The notes below the pieces were generated by a model that was not told where the DNA came from, searched no databases, and saw nothing but the letters and a program-made list of their open reading frames with translations. A stretch of DNA of 64,000 bases from contig OX459095.1 in NCBI GenBank assembly GCA_949775045.1, forward strand, positions 27,264,978 through 27,328,977, given 5' to 3'. Origin of the DNA: Metridium senile. Taxonomy: Eukaryota; Cnidaria; Anthozoa; Actiniaria; Metridiidae. Numbering within the stretch: the stretch's first letter is position 1; each line of letters starts with the position of its first letter. Positions 44,952-57,341 of the stretch are shown here, piece by piece. The position numbers were made by a program, and so were the translations under genes.

Positions 44952-45270
44952 ATAGATGAAAAATAGTGAACTATAAATCCCCAAAAGGATGAAAAAATAG
45001 AACTTGACAATGTCCGAATTATCTTTATTTAAAGTAAAAAAAGAAGATGTAATTAATATATAGTGAACTTATTAGGAGAAAAAACTCATGTCTGAATAGA
45101 TGTGATGAAAAATAGTGAACTAATCCAAAAAAGGATGAGAAAATAGAACTCGACAATGCATGTCCGTATTATCTTTATTTAAAGTAAATAAGAAGATGTA
45201 ATTAATATATAGTGAACCAATAGGAGAAAAAACTTGTGTATGAATAGATGTGATAAGAAATGGTAAACTA
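44940..45270. repeat. Tandem repeat, about 142 bp, starting at the GPCR stop codon
   Basis: ATGTCTGAATAGATG-GAAAAATAGTGAACT recurs at about 45088 and, weaker, at 45238, with TTATCTTTATTTAAAGTAAA and AAGAAGATGTAATTAATATA in each of the first two units. The second unit contains a copy of the last GPCR codon and stop. Confidence 0.85.
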
Positions 45271-46294
45271 ATGAAAAGAACGAAAGAAAAATGGGAAGAG
45301 AATGGAATTAGCTATTTATAAACGGTTAAACTTTCAAAATGACTACTGGTTCTCAGTTGTCAAAATAAAATTAAAATAGTCGCGAACGTTCTCAATTGTT
45401 ACTGTGTGCTGGCCGGATCGGATAAATTAGCATAGTTCTGGTAAAATAGAGTGACCCTTATAAATTATAACATTGAAATTACGAGTGCGTGACCTAAACT
45501 CTAGTTGCACGAAGCTAATTATAAAATGAACTAGCTTTCCACATATAAGTATCAAATAGCATTCTACCCTGACGGGGTACGTACCAGAGGCTGTGTTCTA
45601 CTTGCTTTAGCGTTTGTATATTTGACGGAAGCAACGAGAATAACGAAAACAGACCTACAAATGATAAATACAATTAGTATATTCACAATTCACAACCTCA
45701 TATCATAAGAACGCGCTCTCTCATTGGTTCGCTATCTCGGGATTTATCTACCGATATATGAAGCTCATACGTCTTGCCACGCTTTGTAATATTACTCAAT
45801 AATTTTTTATTTTCATTTCTTTATTTTTTGTTCGGTTGTGAATTGTGTATATACTAAAACAATTATTTACCTCAGGCTAAGTGATTATCAGACGAACCGT
45901 CTAGTTTCTAGGGTAATATAGCATTCTCATTTGCAAACTTGCATATAAGCTCCGAAACTTTTAAACATATGTCAGCCAAAACTAGGATTAAAAGATGAAC
46001 TATTAATTAACATTTGTACTGGGAAGAGGAAGCTCAGTTTTGAGTAGGAAATAAACAGCTCTATGGGGTCAATGATGGTGGTGATCTGTCAAGATTGCAC
46101 GCGTGAGTCATCTTTACTTTGACAAACAATTGAAAACATCGAAAAACCTAAATAAATATTTGTTTTCTTGATTGCAAAAAATAATTACTGTAACGCGCCA
46201 AAAATATTTTTTCTTTCTTTTTAAAATATTTTGTTTTCATAACTTTTATATTAACCGGCTTTTGACTGACAGCCTTTCATTTGATTGTGATCTG

Positions 46295-46470
46295 TTACAG
46301 CGCAACGCGTAAAAGTATGGTCACTGATAATGTATTCGCATACTTCTGTCTCGCCATCGATCCAATCAGCGTTGTAGGATTGTGTTATCTTGTCGCTGAT
46401 TGGATCGATTGCGAGACAGAAGTATGCGAATACATTATCAGTGGCCATACTTTTACGCGTTGCGCTGTAA
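46295..46470. mobile_element. MITE with about 80-bp arms
   Basis: TTACAGCGCAACGCGTAAAA ... TTTTACGCGTTGCGCTGTAA; arms are almost perfectly paired through GATCCAATCAGCG / CGCTGATTGGATC. Confidence 0.9.
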
Positions 46471-47563
46471 TTATTCATACCTGATCGATGAAGACTTTGA
46501 AATAGATTTATGATTTATTGATCTTTTTATGTTATTTATGTTTGTTTTTTTTCACTTCTCATTTTTCTCACAATTCTAATCATAGACATATCACTCATTT
46601 TGAGACGGTGTTAAAAATTTTATTATATTACCTATCATTTCGAGATATCTCATTTATCACCGATAGTAACGAATCAGACGACATGGTTCACACAAAAAAA
46701 TGAGCATGTGAGCCGATTTGTGTGCAATATATTAATTAACGTATGAGGTAGCGAGCTATAGTGTACGTGTGTCTGAGTCTACCAAAATAGTATACTATAG
46801 GGCATACGTGTCCAGCTAGAAATATTAAAAGCAACAAATATTTTATTTACTTATTTTACACTAGCGACATATTAATGGACGGACCATTAGTACTTGACTG
46901 GGGGGGAGGGGGTGGGTATTTTGAATAGGTGTGAGAAAAGTCAAGTGCATGCATGCAGCTAATAACATGTAATAATGAGCAAAGCCAACTGAGTCCGTGT
47001 GTGTTGCTTATCAGTAGAGCAACATCAGTTACTGAACCGGCTACCAACGGTTTAGACCGAAAGATTTGGAAAATCAACATCGGGAAAAAACAGATGTTCT
47101 CAAAAACGTTTTTTTAACTGACAAATAAAACACAAAAAAAAAATTCACAAAAAAAATTAGATAGATAGAGAGTAGACTAAAAAAAATGAAGATGGTTGAC
47201 TAATGAAAAAGGAGTTAGTGAGAAAGACAGAGATATATTAGGTATACATGTACACGACCACATCAGCTAATAATTTTATCAACAAGACAAGGGGTTTTTT
47301 TACCTGAAAGGTTTATTTTTTTCCCGCGGCCATGTTTTGGCGAACTTATGCCATCATCAGTGTTTAAACTACGAGTAAATTACAGAATCTTAAATAGTAC
47401 AAAGTGCACTTATAAATGTGTTATAGAGTAAACATCAGCGCTATGCTGTAAATATTTTATCGTGTTTAAACAAATATTATCATTAATTCCACACGTTCGT
47501 GGTTTCTTTATTATCATGATGATGTCACTGATCATAGTGAAAACTAATTTCCTTCCGTCAGCC

Positions 47564-47715
47564 TATAGAGTGCATTCACTAATAGCGTGAAACATTTGTA
47601 ATACTATTTTGTACTATTTTATGCTAATTCTATTGTTTTCTATTGTTCAACTAGCACTATTTTGCACAATTTAGTAATAATTAGTGTTTCACGCTTTTAC
47701 TGAATGCACTCTATA
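47564..47715. mobile_element. MITE, TATAGAGTGCATTCA type
   Basis: TATAGAGTGCATTCACTAAT ... TACTGAATGCACTCTATA, with GCGTGAAAC / GTTTCACGC next inward. Confidence 0.8.
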
Positions 47716-47922
47716 CTAATTATTATGTGATATATATGTTGGAGGGCCGGAAGAAACAGGCAATTCACAAAACTAAAAACATATTTATCGCTTGTTCTAA
47801 TTCTCATTTAATAACATATATCCGCCATGTAGTTTTTTCAATTATAAAAATCATGTTAATCGTTATCGCATTTCCGCTCAATTTTGTACATTTTATTGAT
47901 AGGTTTTTTCATGTATAAGGTA

Positions 47923-48834
47923 CAAAAAAACCCGCGTATAAGAACCTAGCCTTGTCCAAGTCTGCCTGAACAGGTTCTTTTAAAAATGGTGCTTAACTTG
48001 AAACTAGTGTTACGGAGGTATTTACTGCTCTTAGGTAGGCTGGTATCGGATCTTTATTGTTGCTCTTGAACTCACTTATCTAGTAGTCGGTGCTACTAGT
48101 TCCTAAACGATTTTAATACATGCTCAGGCTTACTCATATTTATATCGAATACAAGGTAATATAAGCCTTTCGCTCTGACAATTTGAACTAAAGTTCTGAT
48201 TGGCCAACTGCAATGACATGACTTTAATAAGGGACAGGTGCCCAGTAATGTGAAATTGTCTTTAAAGCTATATTTAACTTCTAGGGGTATACTGAATTAT
48301 CGCAGTGAGAGAAGTCATGCAATTGTGGGCAGCCAATCCTCATATTTTTCTAAACTATAATTAATCAATAACATGAAAGTTTCTTTAATTGACCAGAAGA
48401 TCGACTATGAATCATAAGAATAAACATGACTACAAGTTTGTCTAGAAACCAGAGTCCTGCATGGAGATAGAACGATTAATAAAACCATCCTGTCTTCCTA
48501 AATGGTAGTGTGACATTTATGACAACTATGGTCAGACCTCTAGCTAGTCTCCGACTTGACATTAATTTCCTCAGTAAAACTTTAATTTTCTAGTCTTTTA
48601 AAATGTTTATCGCTTTAGTTGAAAATATACTGATCTAATTTCTTTCCTTTACACTAGGCTATCTACTAGGTTCTATTAGCATCACTCACTTCATCATTAC
48701 AACACCTTTCTTCTTATTTTATTTACATATACTTTTGCACATGGCTCTTTTTTAACAAACAAAAAAAAAAAAAAATGAAAATTTCAGCCTGACAGGTTCT
48801 AAAATTTTAGGTTCTTATACGCGGGGTTTTAGTG
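47923..48834. mobile_element. Mariner-like non-autonomous element
   Basis: Inverted ends CAAAAAAACCCGCGTATAAG ... CTTATACGCGGGGTTTTAGTG, flanked by TA on both sides (47921-47922, 48835-48836); 912 bp without a coding frame. A related single end, GCCGGTGTATAAGTCGACC, is at 30247. Confidence 0.7.
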
Positions 48835-49364
48835 TAATTAGATTTCAGACCAGGGGTTTGGGTTTAATGTAGTTGCACAACGTCGAATGAAGCTGTGAAG
48901 GCAGGTTGGGTGAGTTTCATAACAATAAAACTTCGCCGAATAGACTAGAACTTTCACTGTACACTTTATTTACAAGACGTTCAAGAGGTTGGCCTAAGGG
49001 GGATTGGAAACCGCAAAACCGCACAAGAAATTGCTAGAAAAACGCAACCGCGATCAATCAATCAAAATTTGACTAAAACAAAACAAACGTGAGTGAAGTA
49101 ATTTGAATTATAATTTTTCTTCGTAGAAAAACGTTTCTCGCCGTTCACCGAGTCCGAAAATGACAAAGAAACCTCAAACCGCTCATTTTGCAAAACGAGG
49201 TTGTCCTGACTTTTTCAATTTAATTAGTGGGAAAGAAAAAGACAAAAGAAGATCACTCAAGCTCAAGGAATAACAAAAGAAAGAGTTCAGTTTGAATGAT
49301 TTTCTTTTGACTTTTAATTAATTCTTTTCCCACTAAATTACAACGTTCTTGCAATTAAAATGCA

Positions 49365-49735
49365 TGGAAACTAGCGAGTAAACTAGTATAAGCTGCGTCG
49401 GTGTTTGATATAAACGATAATGAAATTTGTAACACCATAAAAAATGTTGACTTAACTTTACTGACTTTTCGAGCTTTAGCCCTTCGTCGGAGTAAAAGAG
49501 TCAACCTGTTTTTACGGTGTTACATATTTCATTATATAAATGGAAACTAGCGAGTAAACTAGTATAGGCTGCGTCGGTGTTTGATATAAATGATAAGTAA
49601 TATAATGAAATTTGTAACACCATAAAAAATGTTGACTTCACTTTACTGACTTTTCGAGCTTTAGCCCTTCGTCGGAGTAAAAGAGTTAAGTCAACCTTTT
49701 TTTACGGTGTTACATATTTCATTATATTATCGTTC
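49365..49735. mobile_element. Two tandem MITE copies, GTAACACCGTAAAAAATG family
   Basis: Each unit has GGAAACTAGCGAGTAAACTA, GTCGGTGTTTGATATAAA, TAATGAAATTTGTAACACC and CTTTTCGAGCTTTAGCCC; they start at about 49368 and 49542. Same family as 25891-26145. Confidence 0.8.
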
Positions 49736-50608
49736 TTGTAATTAGGTGTATACATAATGAATGTTTGCTAATGTGTTGCTAGTATAAGGCTGTGTTAACC
49801 GTTTATAGTCTAGGGGCTGGTCCTCTGGTTTTGTCGGGAAAGCGCGCCGAGATCTTCATCCCGTATACGCAAGCCGATTCGATGCTCTAACTCCATAGAA
49901 TGCTTCGGAGGATGCGTCCAGATTTATTTTATATGTAGTCAATTTTGATTAAGATATATAAGTAGGATGCATGCATTGGAACGTTTGATGTTACCCTCCA
50001 TTGTTAGAGCCCCTTGAGTGCCGGATTTTTCAATTTTTTTCGTTTTTTTTTATATCAGTTTTTCTTTTATTCAGTTATCTCAGTTTTTATGTTTCTGGTT
50101 TTCGCAGTAGCTCTTTAACTTACTCTCTAGGTTTTATTATTTTAATGCATGCAACGAAACCTTTAGAATAAGAGTTCACTACAAATAAATATTCCTCTTC
50201 CTTTTACGCAAGAACGGTCTCTACTAGCCTCCTCCGCAGGCAAACCAACCGGAATTCGAACTTCCTTTCTATATTGGGCTTCCTTTGTCGAGAAAAAGAA
50301 GATTAGGACTAGGGACGAAAAGCTGGAGAAAAAAATTTTCTTCCCCTCCCCTCAATTCGTCACAAGTCCTTTCTCGACCACAGGAACCTCCAAAAAGCAA
50401 AGAAGCATTAAAAGGCGAGAAGTTGCCCGCGGAGAAGGCTAGGTCTCTACTGCCTTTCGCAAAACCAGCGTGTCTCCCTTCTCGCCCCAGTATCACGCTC
50501 TTCCTTCTCTCCTTGGCCTCTTCATTCTTTCTATTTCACTAACAACCCAACAGTTATCCTTGCAATAGTTATCCTTGGCTTTGATAATGTTCGTTGATAT
50601 ATTCTTGG

Positions 50609-53600
50609 TTATAAATATAGCTTGATAAGTTCATCACTAACAGCAGACGGTGTCAGTACACCCAAATCAGTGAATAACAACGTGATGTATGACGGTGGTG
50701 TGTAATCCACTAATGGATGGCCAGTCATTGGGTGACTTGTTGTATACTGAAAAAGAGAATTGAAATAAGAAGGGGAAAAGAGAAAAGAAATGGACGGGAC
50801 AAAACAAAATGAGAATAGAAATAAAAAATAGAATGGGAATGAAAAAAGAGAAACGAAATGGACACGACAAAACAGAATAATACTAGAAATATGAGAAATA
50901 GAATGGGAATAAAAAAAAACAGAAAAAAAGAATAGAAATGACTAGAAATAAGAGTAATGAGAAATGGAATGGGAAAATAATGGAAACACGAAAAAGGTTG
51001 ACAATAGTAAAAAGAACTGAAAAAAATGAATTTGAAACTGAGGAAGAGAATGAGGAAATGCGAGAAAATGATTAACGGAACGAGAAAAAGCTCAATCATA
51101 ACTTAGGGAACTTAGAATAAAAAAGGATCATGAAACAATGGAACAAAAGTGACAGAAAAAAAGAAAGAATTGGAAAAAAGAATTTGAAATGGATGGGTAT
51201 AACAAATAATTATAACTAGAGGTGAGAAAAATGAGAAGTAATGACAAATGAAACAAAATACTAATACTAATAATAGAATAAACTAATAACGAGATTGACA
51301 GAAAATAAAACTGGACGGAATATGAAAGAAGGGATGGCGAATGGTCCCTCGAAAAGTCGAAAATCTCGCAAAAACTTGGCTCAAATCTCGGAATCTCGGC
51401 GAATTTAATGCGAATCTCGGAATCTCGTTTTTAGGTAAAACCAAGGTGTCTCGGAATTTCACAATATTCATTAAATTTCATGACAACAAAATCTCGGGCT
51501 AGCATTTCAAAATAATGGTAGAGTCTCGGGCTCAATTTTAAAAAGCCCATTCTCGCCGTCTCGGACAGTCTCGCCAAACCATTCGCCACCCCTGAAAGAG
51601 AATCAGTGTAAAGAAAAGAATCCACATGCGAAAAATCTACAATGATAAAGAGTTAGGAAAAGGAATATTTTCTGCTTGTCCTATTCATGTAGAAAGTGTA
51701 TTCTTCTAACCTTGTTAACATTAGGAACATCCTGTTGGTTTAGAGGATACAGTCTCACAAATTTGAAGCTTTCTGCTACAACATAGAAAGGCTTGTTGGC
51801 TGCTTTCGTCATTACAGCCATCTGATATGTACCAATCTGAAGAAATATTGCACAATAATAAGCCTAAAGTCTAATCTTGAGACAGGAAATGGTAATGGAG
51901 GGTTCAAGATCAATAAGCTGTTTCAAGTGTACACATGTATATTTCTGTATCCCTTGAGCAACACTCTCTAACGCATTTTGAATGTCTCACTTCCTTTATA
52001 GACTTTGGTGCAATATATTCCAAGAACCCTTTCAGTATTTAAATTAGGCATTAGGATTTACTCAATGAATACCTTAATTGAACAGACCTTATTGGCTAAC
52101 GCGTTGCTATGTCCGTTTCCACCCAATTCAAAACCTCTGGAAATAAAAACTTTTGTTCTAAATATTTTCCACGTGACATTGAAATACATAAGACAAAGAA
52201 TCTTATTCCAAAAAGATTTGAATTGGGTGGAAATATACATAGCAACGCGTTAGCCGATTAGGTCTATTGCCTATATGAAACACAAAATAACACAAAACAC
52301 AGTAAAATGTAAGAAATACAAAATAAAGTAACATCAAACAAAACAAAACACAACAACAAAACATTGAACAAAAGAGGCAAACCAAAACAAATTGTATGAA
52401 ATTTAACAAAACTAAACATAAACAAAATGGGTTGTTAATTTCACTAAGGTTATGTCTTTTTTACTTTATTTATGATTCCTCCACTTTCCACGACTCCTTC
52501 AGCACCAACAAGTACTAGATCGACTTTCTCAATGATAAATCTACAAAAAATAGCAACAAGTTATCAAGCGAACGCCAGTTGTAACAATTGTTACTTCACA
52601 GCGACATACCCAACTGCACAGTCCAAGATAATAGTAGATGGAATACCACACTCTTTGAGCTGATCATGCATCAGGTATCTGAGATATAAACAATACAACT
52701 ATCATTTTACTATATATATGATTAACAAATAGACACCAAGGGACAAGATCTTCACAGGGTTCGTGCTGATGTCAGTAAACAAAATCTAAGGAGTTTTCAA
52801 GGACCAAAAAGTATTTTTTAAGCACTTTTTGCAACAACTTTGATATACGAAAATTTACGAATTTACGAAAATGATGTACAATACTAGAATTTTTACTTAA
52901 CTTTAATTTGCAATACTAGAATTTTTACCCTACTTTAGCTAGAATTAAGGAGTTTTTAAGGAGTTTTTGCTGGTTTTCTGAAATTCAAGGGCTTTTCAAG
53001 TGCCCTCAAAAAATCAAATCTAATGAGTTTTTAAGGAGTTTAAGGAGTAGCACGAACCCTGTCTTCATCAAATCATCACAGTTCCCTGCACCATATTGAA
53101 AATGAGATTAACCTAAGTTGCAGTGATAGAGTCCTTTTAACACCTTGCCAGGCAGTTATTCAGTCACGTGTCTCTATCATTGCAATCTCAGCGTTCATCT
53201 TGCTTTGATGCAAAGGCCTGGTAACCTTTAAGAATGGGGCAGGGAACTGTGAAGGGGACTAGTATCTCATTAAAGGACTTCCTCTAGTTTCTACCCCTGT
53301 AACAAGTATAAACTGTAACAAATATGCAATGAAAAAGGGACCAGGGGCCGGTTGTACAAAGCCTGAATCCTTATCCAGCGGATAAAATCTCCAAAAAACC
53401 TATGCAGTGGATAAACTTTATCCATCCTTCATACAACGGGCCCCAGATAAATTGATATCAGCTAAACTAGAATGCTGAACATACCCTGATCTATCTGGTG
53501 CAGACTCTGTAATAAAAACATTGAACCTTTTCTTCTGTTTCGCAGCTGATTTTAGGATTTCTATGACAACCCTTGAACGTGAATGAGTAAGAATTGTCTA

Positions 53601-56394
53601 CAACAAAATAAGAGAATGACAAAATGAATGAATGAAAGAATAAATCAAATATAAAAGATAATAACCAAACAAAACAAAACAGAAACACATAGACCAGCTA
53701 ACTAGCAATAATGAAGATTGTAAAACAAAACCTACACAACATTGGGAAAGCAAGGGGATAACAAGCAAAAATGTGTACATTAGGCAGAAAGTCATAACTA
53801 ATGGGACAGTCAGCAAGAAAGAAACTGACTATCAAACTAAATAACAAATGAGCACAAATTATCTACAACTACAGTATCTTAAGTACAAGCAAGCATGATG
53901 CACATAAACCTATCAAACAAACACAATGGGCAAAAAAGACAACAAATAGACAAACAAACAAAAACAGACAAATAAACAAAACAAACATTCAAATCACAGC
54001 TTCTGGTCACAAATAATAACTTGGCCAAAAAGCCTGAAATTTGTTCAAAATCATTTGCATATAACTGTTACATACCAACAGCTATTGGTTGACTGATTCT
54101 ATCATAGCTTAGTACATTAATAGTTATAATTAATGGAAGTACATATATTTCACCAAAGAAACACTACTTCGTACAAGAAAGTGTAATACTCACAGCTCCA
54201 TCTTTAATAAATGAATCACTGAGTTTTGCTATCTTTGCTCTGTTAGCTGCTGCTCTTTTCAAAAACAACTGTCCTGAGAGATAAAAATACAAATAAAATA
54301 AGTAATTTAATCAATAATGATGAAATTCATGTTATGTTTACAGCCGTTCTCAGTCATGATCACACGCACATGTTCAATGTAAACCACTGTTGTCTAAACT
54401 TGATTTTGGTGGAGTCGTACATCAATCAAATGTAAGCAAAAAACTAGTTATGCAGAGGTTTTGTAAAAAACAAGTATATTTGATGTAGATGAGGCATGAT
54501 CGTCCGGGGTGGTGTAGTCTTGAGAAAGACTGATGGTGTTGATGTCTGACGTTTCGACAACCTGAGCATATTTGAGACAAAAAAATCATGCAAATCTGAC
54601 AATTTTGGCTGAGTTTCCTTAGAAATATCATTGATTAATGTCCACCAAAATCAAGTCTAGGAGACAATGTTTTACTGCGAACAGGCATGCGTGACTGAGA
54701 ACAGCTGTAAATTCATACTAATAATGGTATCATTTTATAAAATTAATCAATTACTAAATGACATTACAATTTATGGTAGATAGACCACAATCAAACCTAA
54801 CAACTCAACAGTATTTCTAACAGGTTCCCATTTAAATCTGTACTTTCCCATTTAAATCTGTACTTCTGCAAATTTTGTTGATGTGTGCTAAACACACAGA
54901 TCAACCAATCAGAGAAGTTCACTTAGAAATAATATACTCTGATTGGTTGATCTGTGTGTTTAGCACACATCAACACAAGTTGCATAAGTACAGATTTAAA
55001 TGGGAACCTGTTTTCTACTTCTTAAATATTTAACAATTATAACAAGTACCTCTTTCAATAAGAACTCTTTTACATTCTTTGAAATCCTACAAATAATAAA
55101 TGAATAAAGTAAATAATAATCAATAATTCCTCCCCCTATACCCCCAAGTTACTAAGCATTGTATATAACTTTTTCATGATCATGTCAATTTTACAGAAGA
55201 TAGTTTTGGCAACCCAGGTTGAATATCATACCCTCATTCTGCAAGAACTTGCATGAACTTTCAAGTTTCTGCCAAGATTTAATTAAGATCTTCCCAAGAT
55301 CCTTCCAAGAAATACACTTGCCAAGGTTTTAGTAAGATAAAATCACTTTTTTTTAGCATCTCAATCGTCTAGCTGGATATGTGTGTCCTACTAATTGGGG
55401 AGACACACACTCACTACCTCTGCCTTAATTGTTTTGCACACATCTTGGCTCACATGTTCATTTTTGCAAAAGGAGGAAAACCGGATAACCCTGAGAAAAA
55501 CCCTTGTGGCATAGGAGAGAAGAGCACATCAAACAAACTCAGCTCACATATAATCCATGCCCGAGCCGGGACTCGAACCTGGACCACAGCGGTTAGAAGC
55601 CAGCACTCTCACCACTAGGCCACCCATGCCACCCATGACACCCTAAGATCTTGGATGATCTTATCAGATCTTAACAAGGATACATTAACAAGATGATTAA
55701 CCTGGGAATACTCACAGGGTTATCCAGAGCAGCAAGAGTGATGAATCTAAGGAACAGTTCACACCCTGATGATACTGACGTCACAGCAACATTAGCTTTA
55801 GTCATTACTTGGATCACTTGTTGAAGAACATCTCTCAGTTCTGACAGGGTTTCAGCTAAAGTCAAGAATTGAACAAAGGCAGGTCACAATGTTAGTATCT
55901 AATCTCATGGTACTACTTCTTTTAAGTAAAAAAGATGTTTTAAGAAATAAAATGACAACTTTTAGTTTAGACATGTTTCAGAGATATCACTCGCCATCAT
56001 CAGTGTGTTTATTGAAGATGTGGATTGCACTTTATATATACAATCCACATCTTCAATAAACACACTGACAATGGTGAGCGATGTTGCCGAAACATGTCTA
56101 AACTAAAAGTTGTTGTTTAATTTCTCAAAATTATATTTCAATTGCTGCTACAACGATCATTTAAAAAAAAGATGTTACTGTGAAATGATAGTGCATTGAT
56201 AAGTCATGCTCAACTTTCATGCTCATGTCAACACTTTTGTCAATAGGCTATTTATATTATAGCATCATATACTACTTAATACTTTGCCTACTTCATTTTG
56301 TTAAATAATTAGTGTCAATTGTTCTAGTATTCTCAAGAGGGAATACAAATCTGAATAAGAAAAAAAAAGATTGCAAATAACTCTGTGGGTTAAA

Positions 56395-56427
<33 letters not shown>

Positions 56428-57341
56428 TGGTTGGTTAAGGGTTGGCAAAACCATAAACAAAAAAAACAAAAAAACAAAAAACTGTGGGTTATGTTTGTTG
56501 TACTGTATTGAATAAATCCCTGGGATAGAATAGCCTTCTCCGCAGGCAACTCTTAGGCAGAAGAAACAAAGAAAAAGAAAAAACCTGACACAGGCTTCCT
56601 AAGGGGGCTCGTCTCCAGGTTTCGTTGTCTTCCAATTTTCAACACAGGAACCCCAAACTCACGAAACTCACTCTCGGACTCAGGAGTTGCTTGTGGAGGA
56701 GGCTAGGAAAAGATTTACATTTGTATATTTACAAAGAATACAACATTTACCAGAGAATAGTTTCAAATCATAGTTTGTTTTACATGAATGTAAAAGAGTA
56801 CTGGTAATTGCATGGATTAAGTGTACAAATAACGATGATGAGCTATGATCGTCAACTTGATGTTGTAATGATTAATTTTGTAATATAGTACAACACGAGC
56901 ACATCAGCAATATTGTGAATATTTTAGGTATAAATCAATAAATGTTATTTTTCGAACAAATATAAACTTTCACCATCATTCACTTACCAGGCGTTTTGCT
57001 GATGAACTCAATCAACGTATGAATAGCAGCTATGGCCACTGACATCCCGGGATCTTTCTCCATACATTTCGCAAAGAATGTCACAGTTTCTAGAAAAGCA
57101 GTAAGCACCAATGGACAAGATTAAAGCAAAAATTATGCAAGTGAATGAATAAGTTCTTACATATATAGAACAGTATACTTGATTTAGGAACACTTCTTAT
57201 GACCTTGTAAGAATTACCCAAAATATCATTATAACTATACAGAATATAAATATATATAATGGTATCTAGAGTACATTATTCGTGCGATGACAAGAATTAA
57301 TACACGAAATTGAGAGAATATAATTTACCTTCGACCTCCAT
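50609..57341 (-). CDS. EIF2B1: Translation initiation factor eIF2B subunit alpha
   Basis: Ten exons (minus strand): 57329-57341, 56988-57089, 55716-55855, 55050-55086, 54194-54273, 53485-53597, 52610-52678, 52465-52540, 51711-51836, 50609-50746; all GT-AG; 894 bp, 297 residues (human 305). The N-terminal helical part reads [20 protein letters not shown]. It is followed by the Rossmann-like C-terminal domain shared by eIF2B alpha/beta/delta: [63 protein letters not shown] and [20 protein letters not shown]. The protein is a regulatory subunit of the eIF2 guanine exchange factor and senses phosphorylated eIF2. The first exon encodes only four residues and a base of the fifth; its frame continues exactly into exon 2. 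Introns are filled with hairpin elements. Confidence 0.96.
50755..51705. repeat. Purine-rich low-complexity intron 9 of eIF2B alpha, with a nested element
   Basis: 50755-51320 is a degenerate array of GAAAAGAGAAACGAAATGGA-like words on the plus strand. 51328-51595 is an element with ends GGGATGGCGAATGGTC / AAACCATTCGCCACCC and internal repeats of AATCTCGG. Phe/Ser-rich minus-strand frames here are low-complexity artefacts. Confidence 0.7.
52084..52265. mobile_element. MITE in eIF2B alpha intron 8
   Basis: AGACCTTATTGGCTAACGCG ... CGCGTTAGCCGATTAGGTCT, then TTGCTATG and CCACCCAATTCAAA with complements. Confidence 0.85.
53079..53249. repeat. Hairpin element in eIF2B alpha intron 6
   Basis: CAGTTCCCTGC ... 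GCAGGGAACTG at the ends, with TGCAGTGATAGAG / CTCTATCATTGCA inside. Confidence 0.7.
53344..53446. repeat. MITE, GGTTGTACAAAGCC family, copy 2
   Basis: GGGGCCGGTTGTACAAAGCC ... ATACAACGGGCCCC with TATCCAGCGGATAAA inside; relative of 22991-23131. Confidence 0.7.
54337..54711. mobile_element. MITE in eIF2B alpha intron 4
   Basis: TTTACAGCCGTTCTCAGTCA ... TGACTGAGAACAGCTGTAAA; next inward AGACTTGATTTTGGTGGA-type arms pair at 54395-54412 and 54639-54660. The minus-strand ORF at 54422 lies in its loop. Confidence 0.85.
54819..55012. mobile_element. MITE, AACAGGTTCCCATTTAAATC family, copy 2
   Basis: Same termini and inner arms as 31652-31820. The 4-bp TTCT flanks both sides (54815-54818, 55013-55016), a different sequence from the AATA of copy 1, which supports a 4-bp target duplication. 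Confidence 0.9.
55385..55635 (-). repeat. tRNA-derived SINE in eIF2B alpha intron 3
   Basis: Minus strand begins GGCATGGGTGGCCTAGTGGT and includes an A-box (TGGCCTAGTGG) and a perfect B-box (GGTTCGAGTCC), followed by a non-tRNA body (CTTCTCTCCTATGCCACAAG, GGGTTATCCGGTTTTCCTCC). The 3' limit is not clear. Confidence 0.75.
55942..56125. mobile_element. MITE in eIF2B alpha intron 2
   Basis: AGAAATAAAATGACAACTTT ... AAAGTTGTTGTTTAATTTCT, with long perfect inner arms (CATCTTCAATAAACACACTG and complement). Confidence 0.85.

Larger units (their letters stand above)
44952..50608. other. Repeat-rich intergenic region between GPCR and eIF2B alpha
   Basis: No gene recognised. Hairpin elements are listed separately at 46295, 47564, 47923 and 49365. 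Another hairpin is at about 49225-49345 (TAGTGGGAAAGAAAAAGAC / complement), related to the one at 10680-10790. The opposed ORFs at 50269-50542 look like chance frames in a purine-rich block that begins CTAGCCTCCTCCGCAGGC (compare 56530). Confidence 0.6.

Noticed and set aside
50269..50542. Overlapping ORFs on both strands
   Set aside because: Purine-rich block without domains; both strands open is typical of biased composition.
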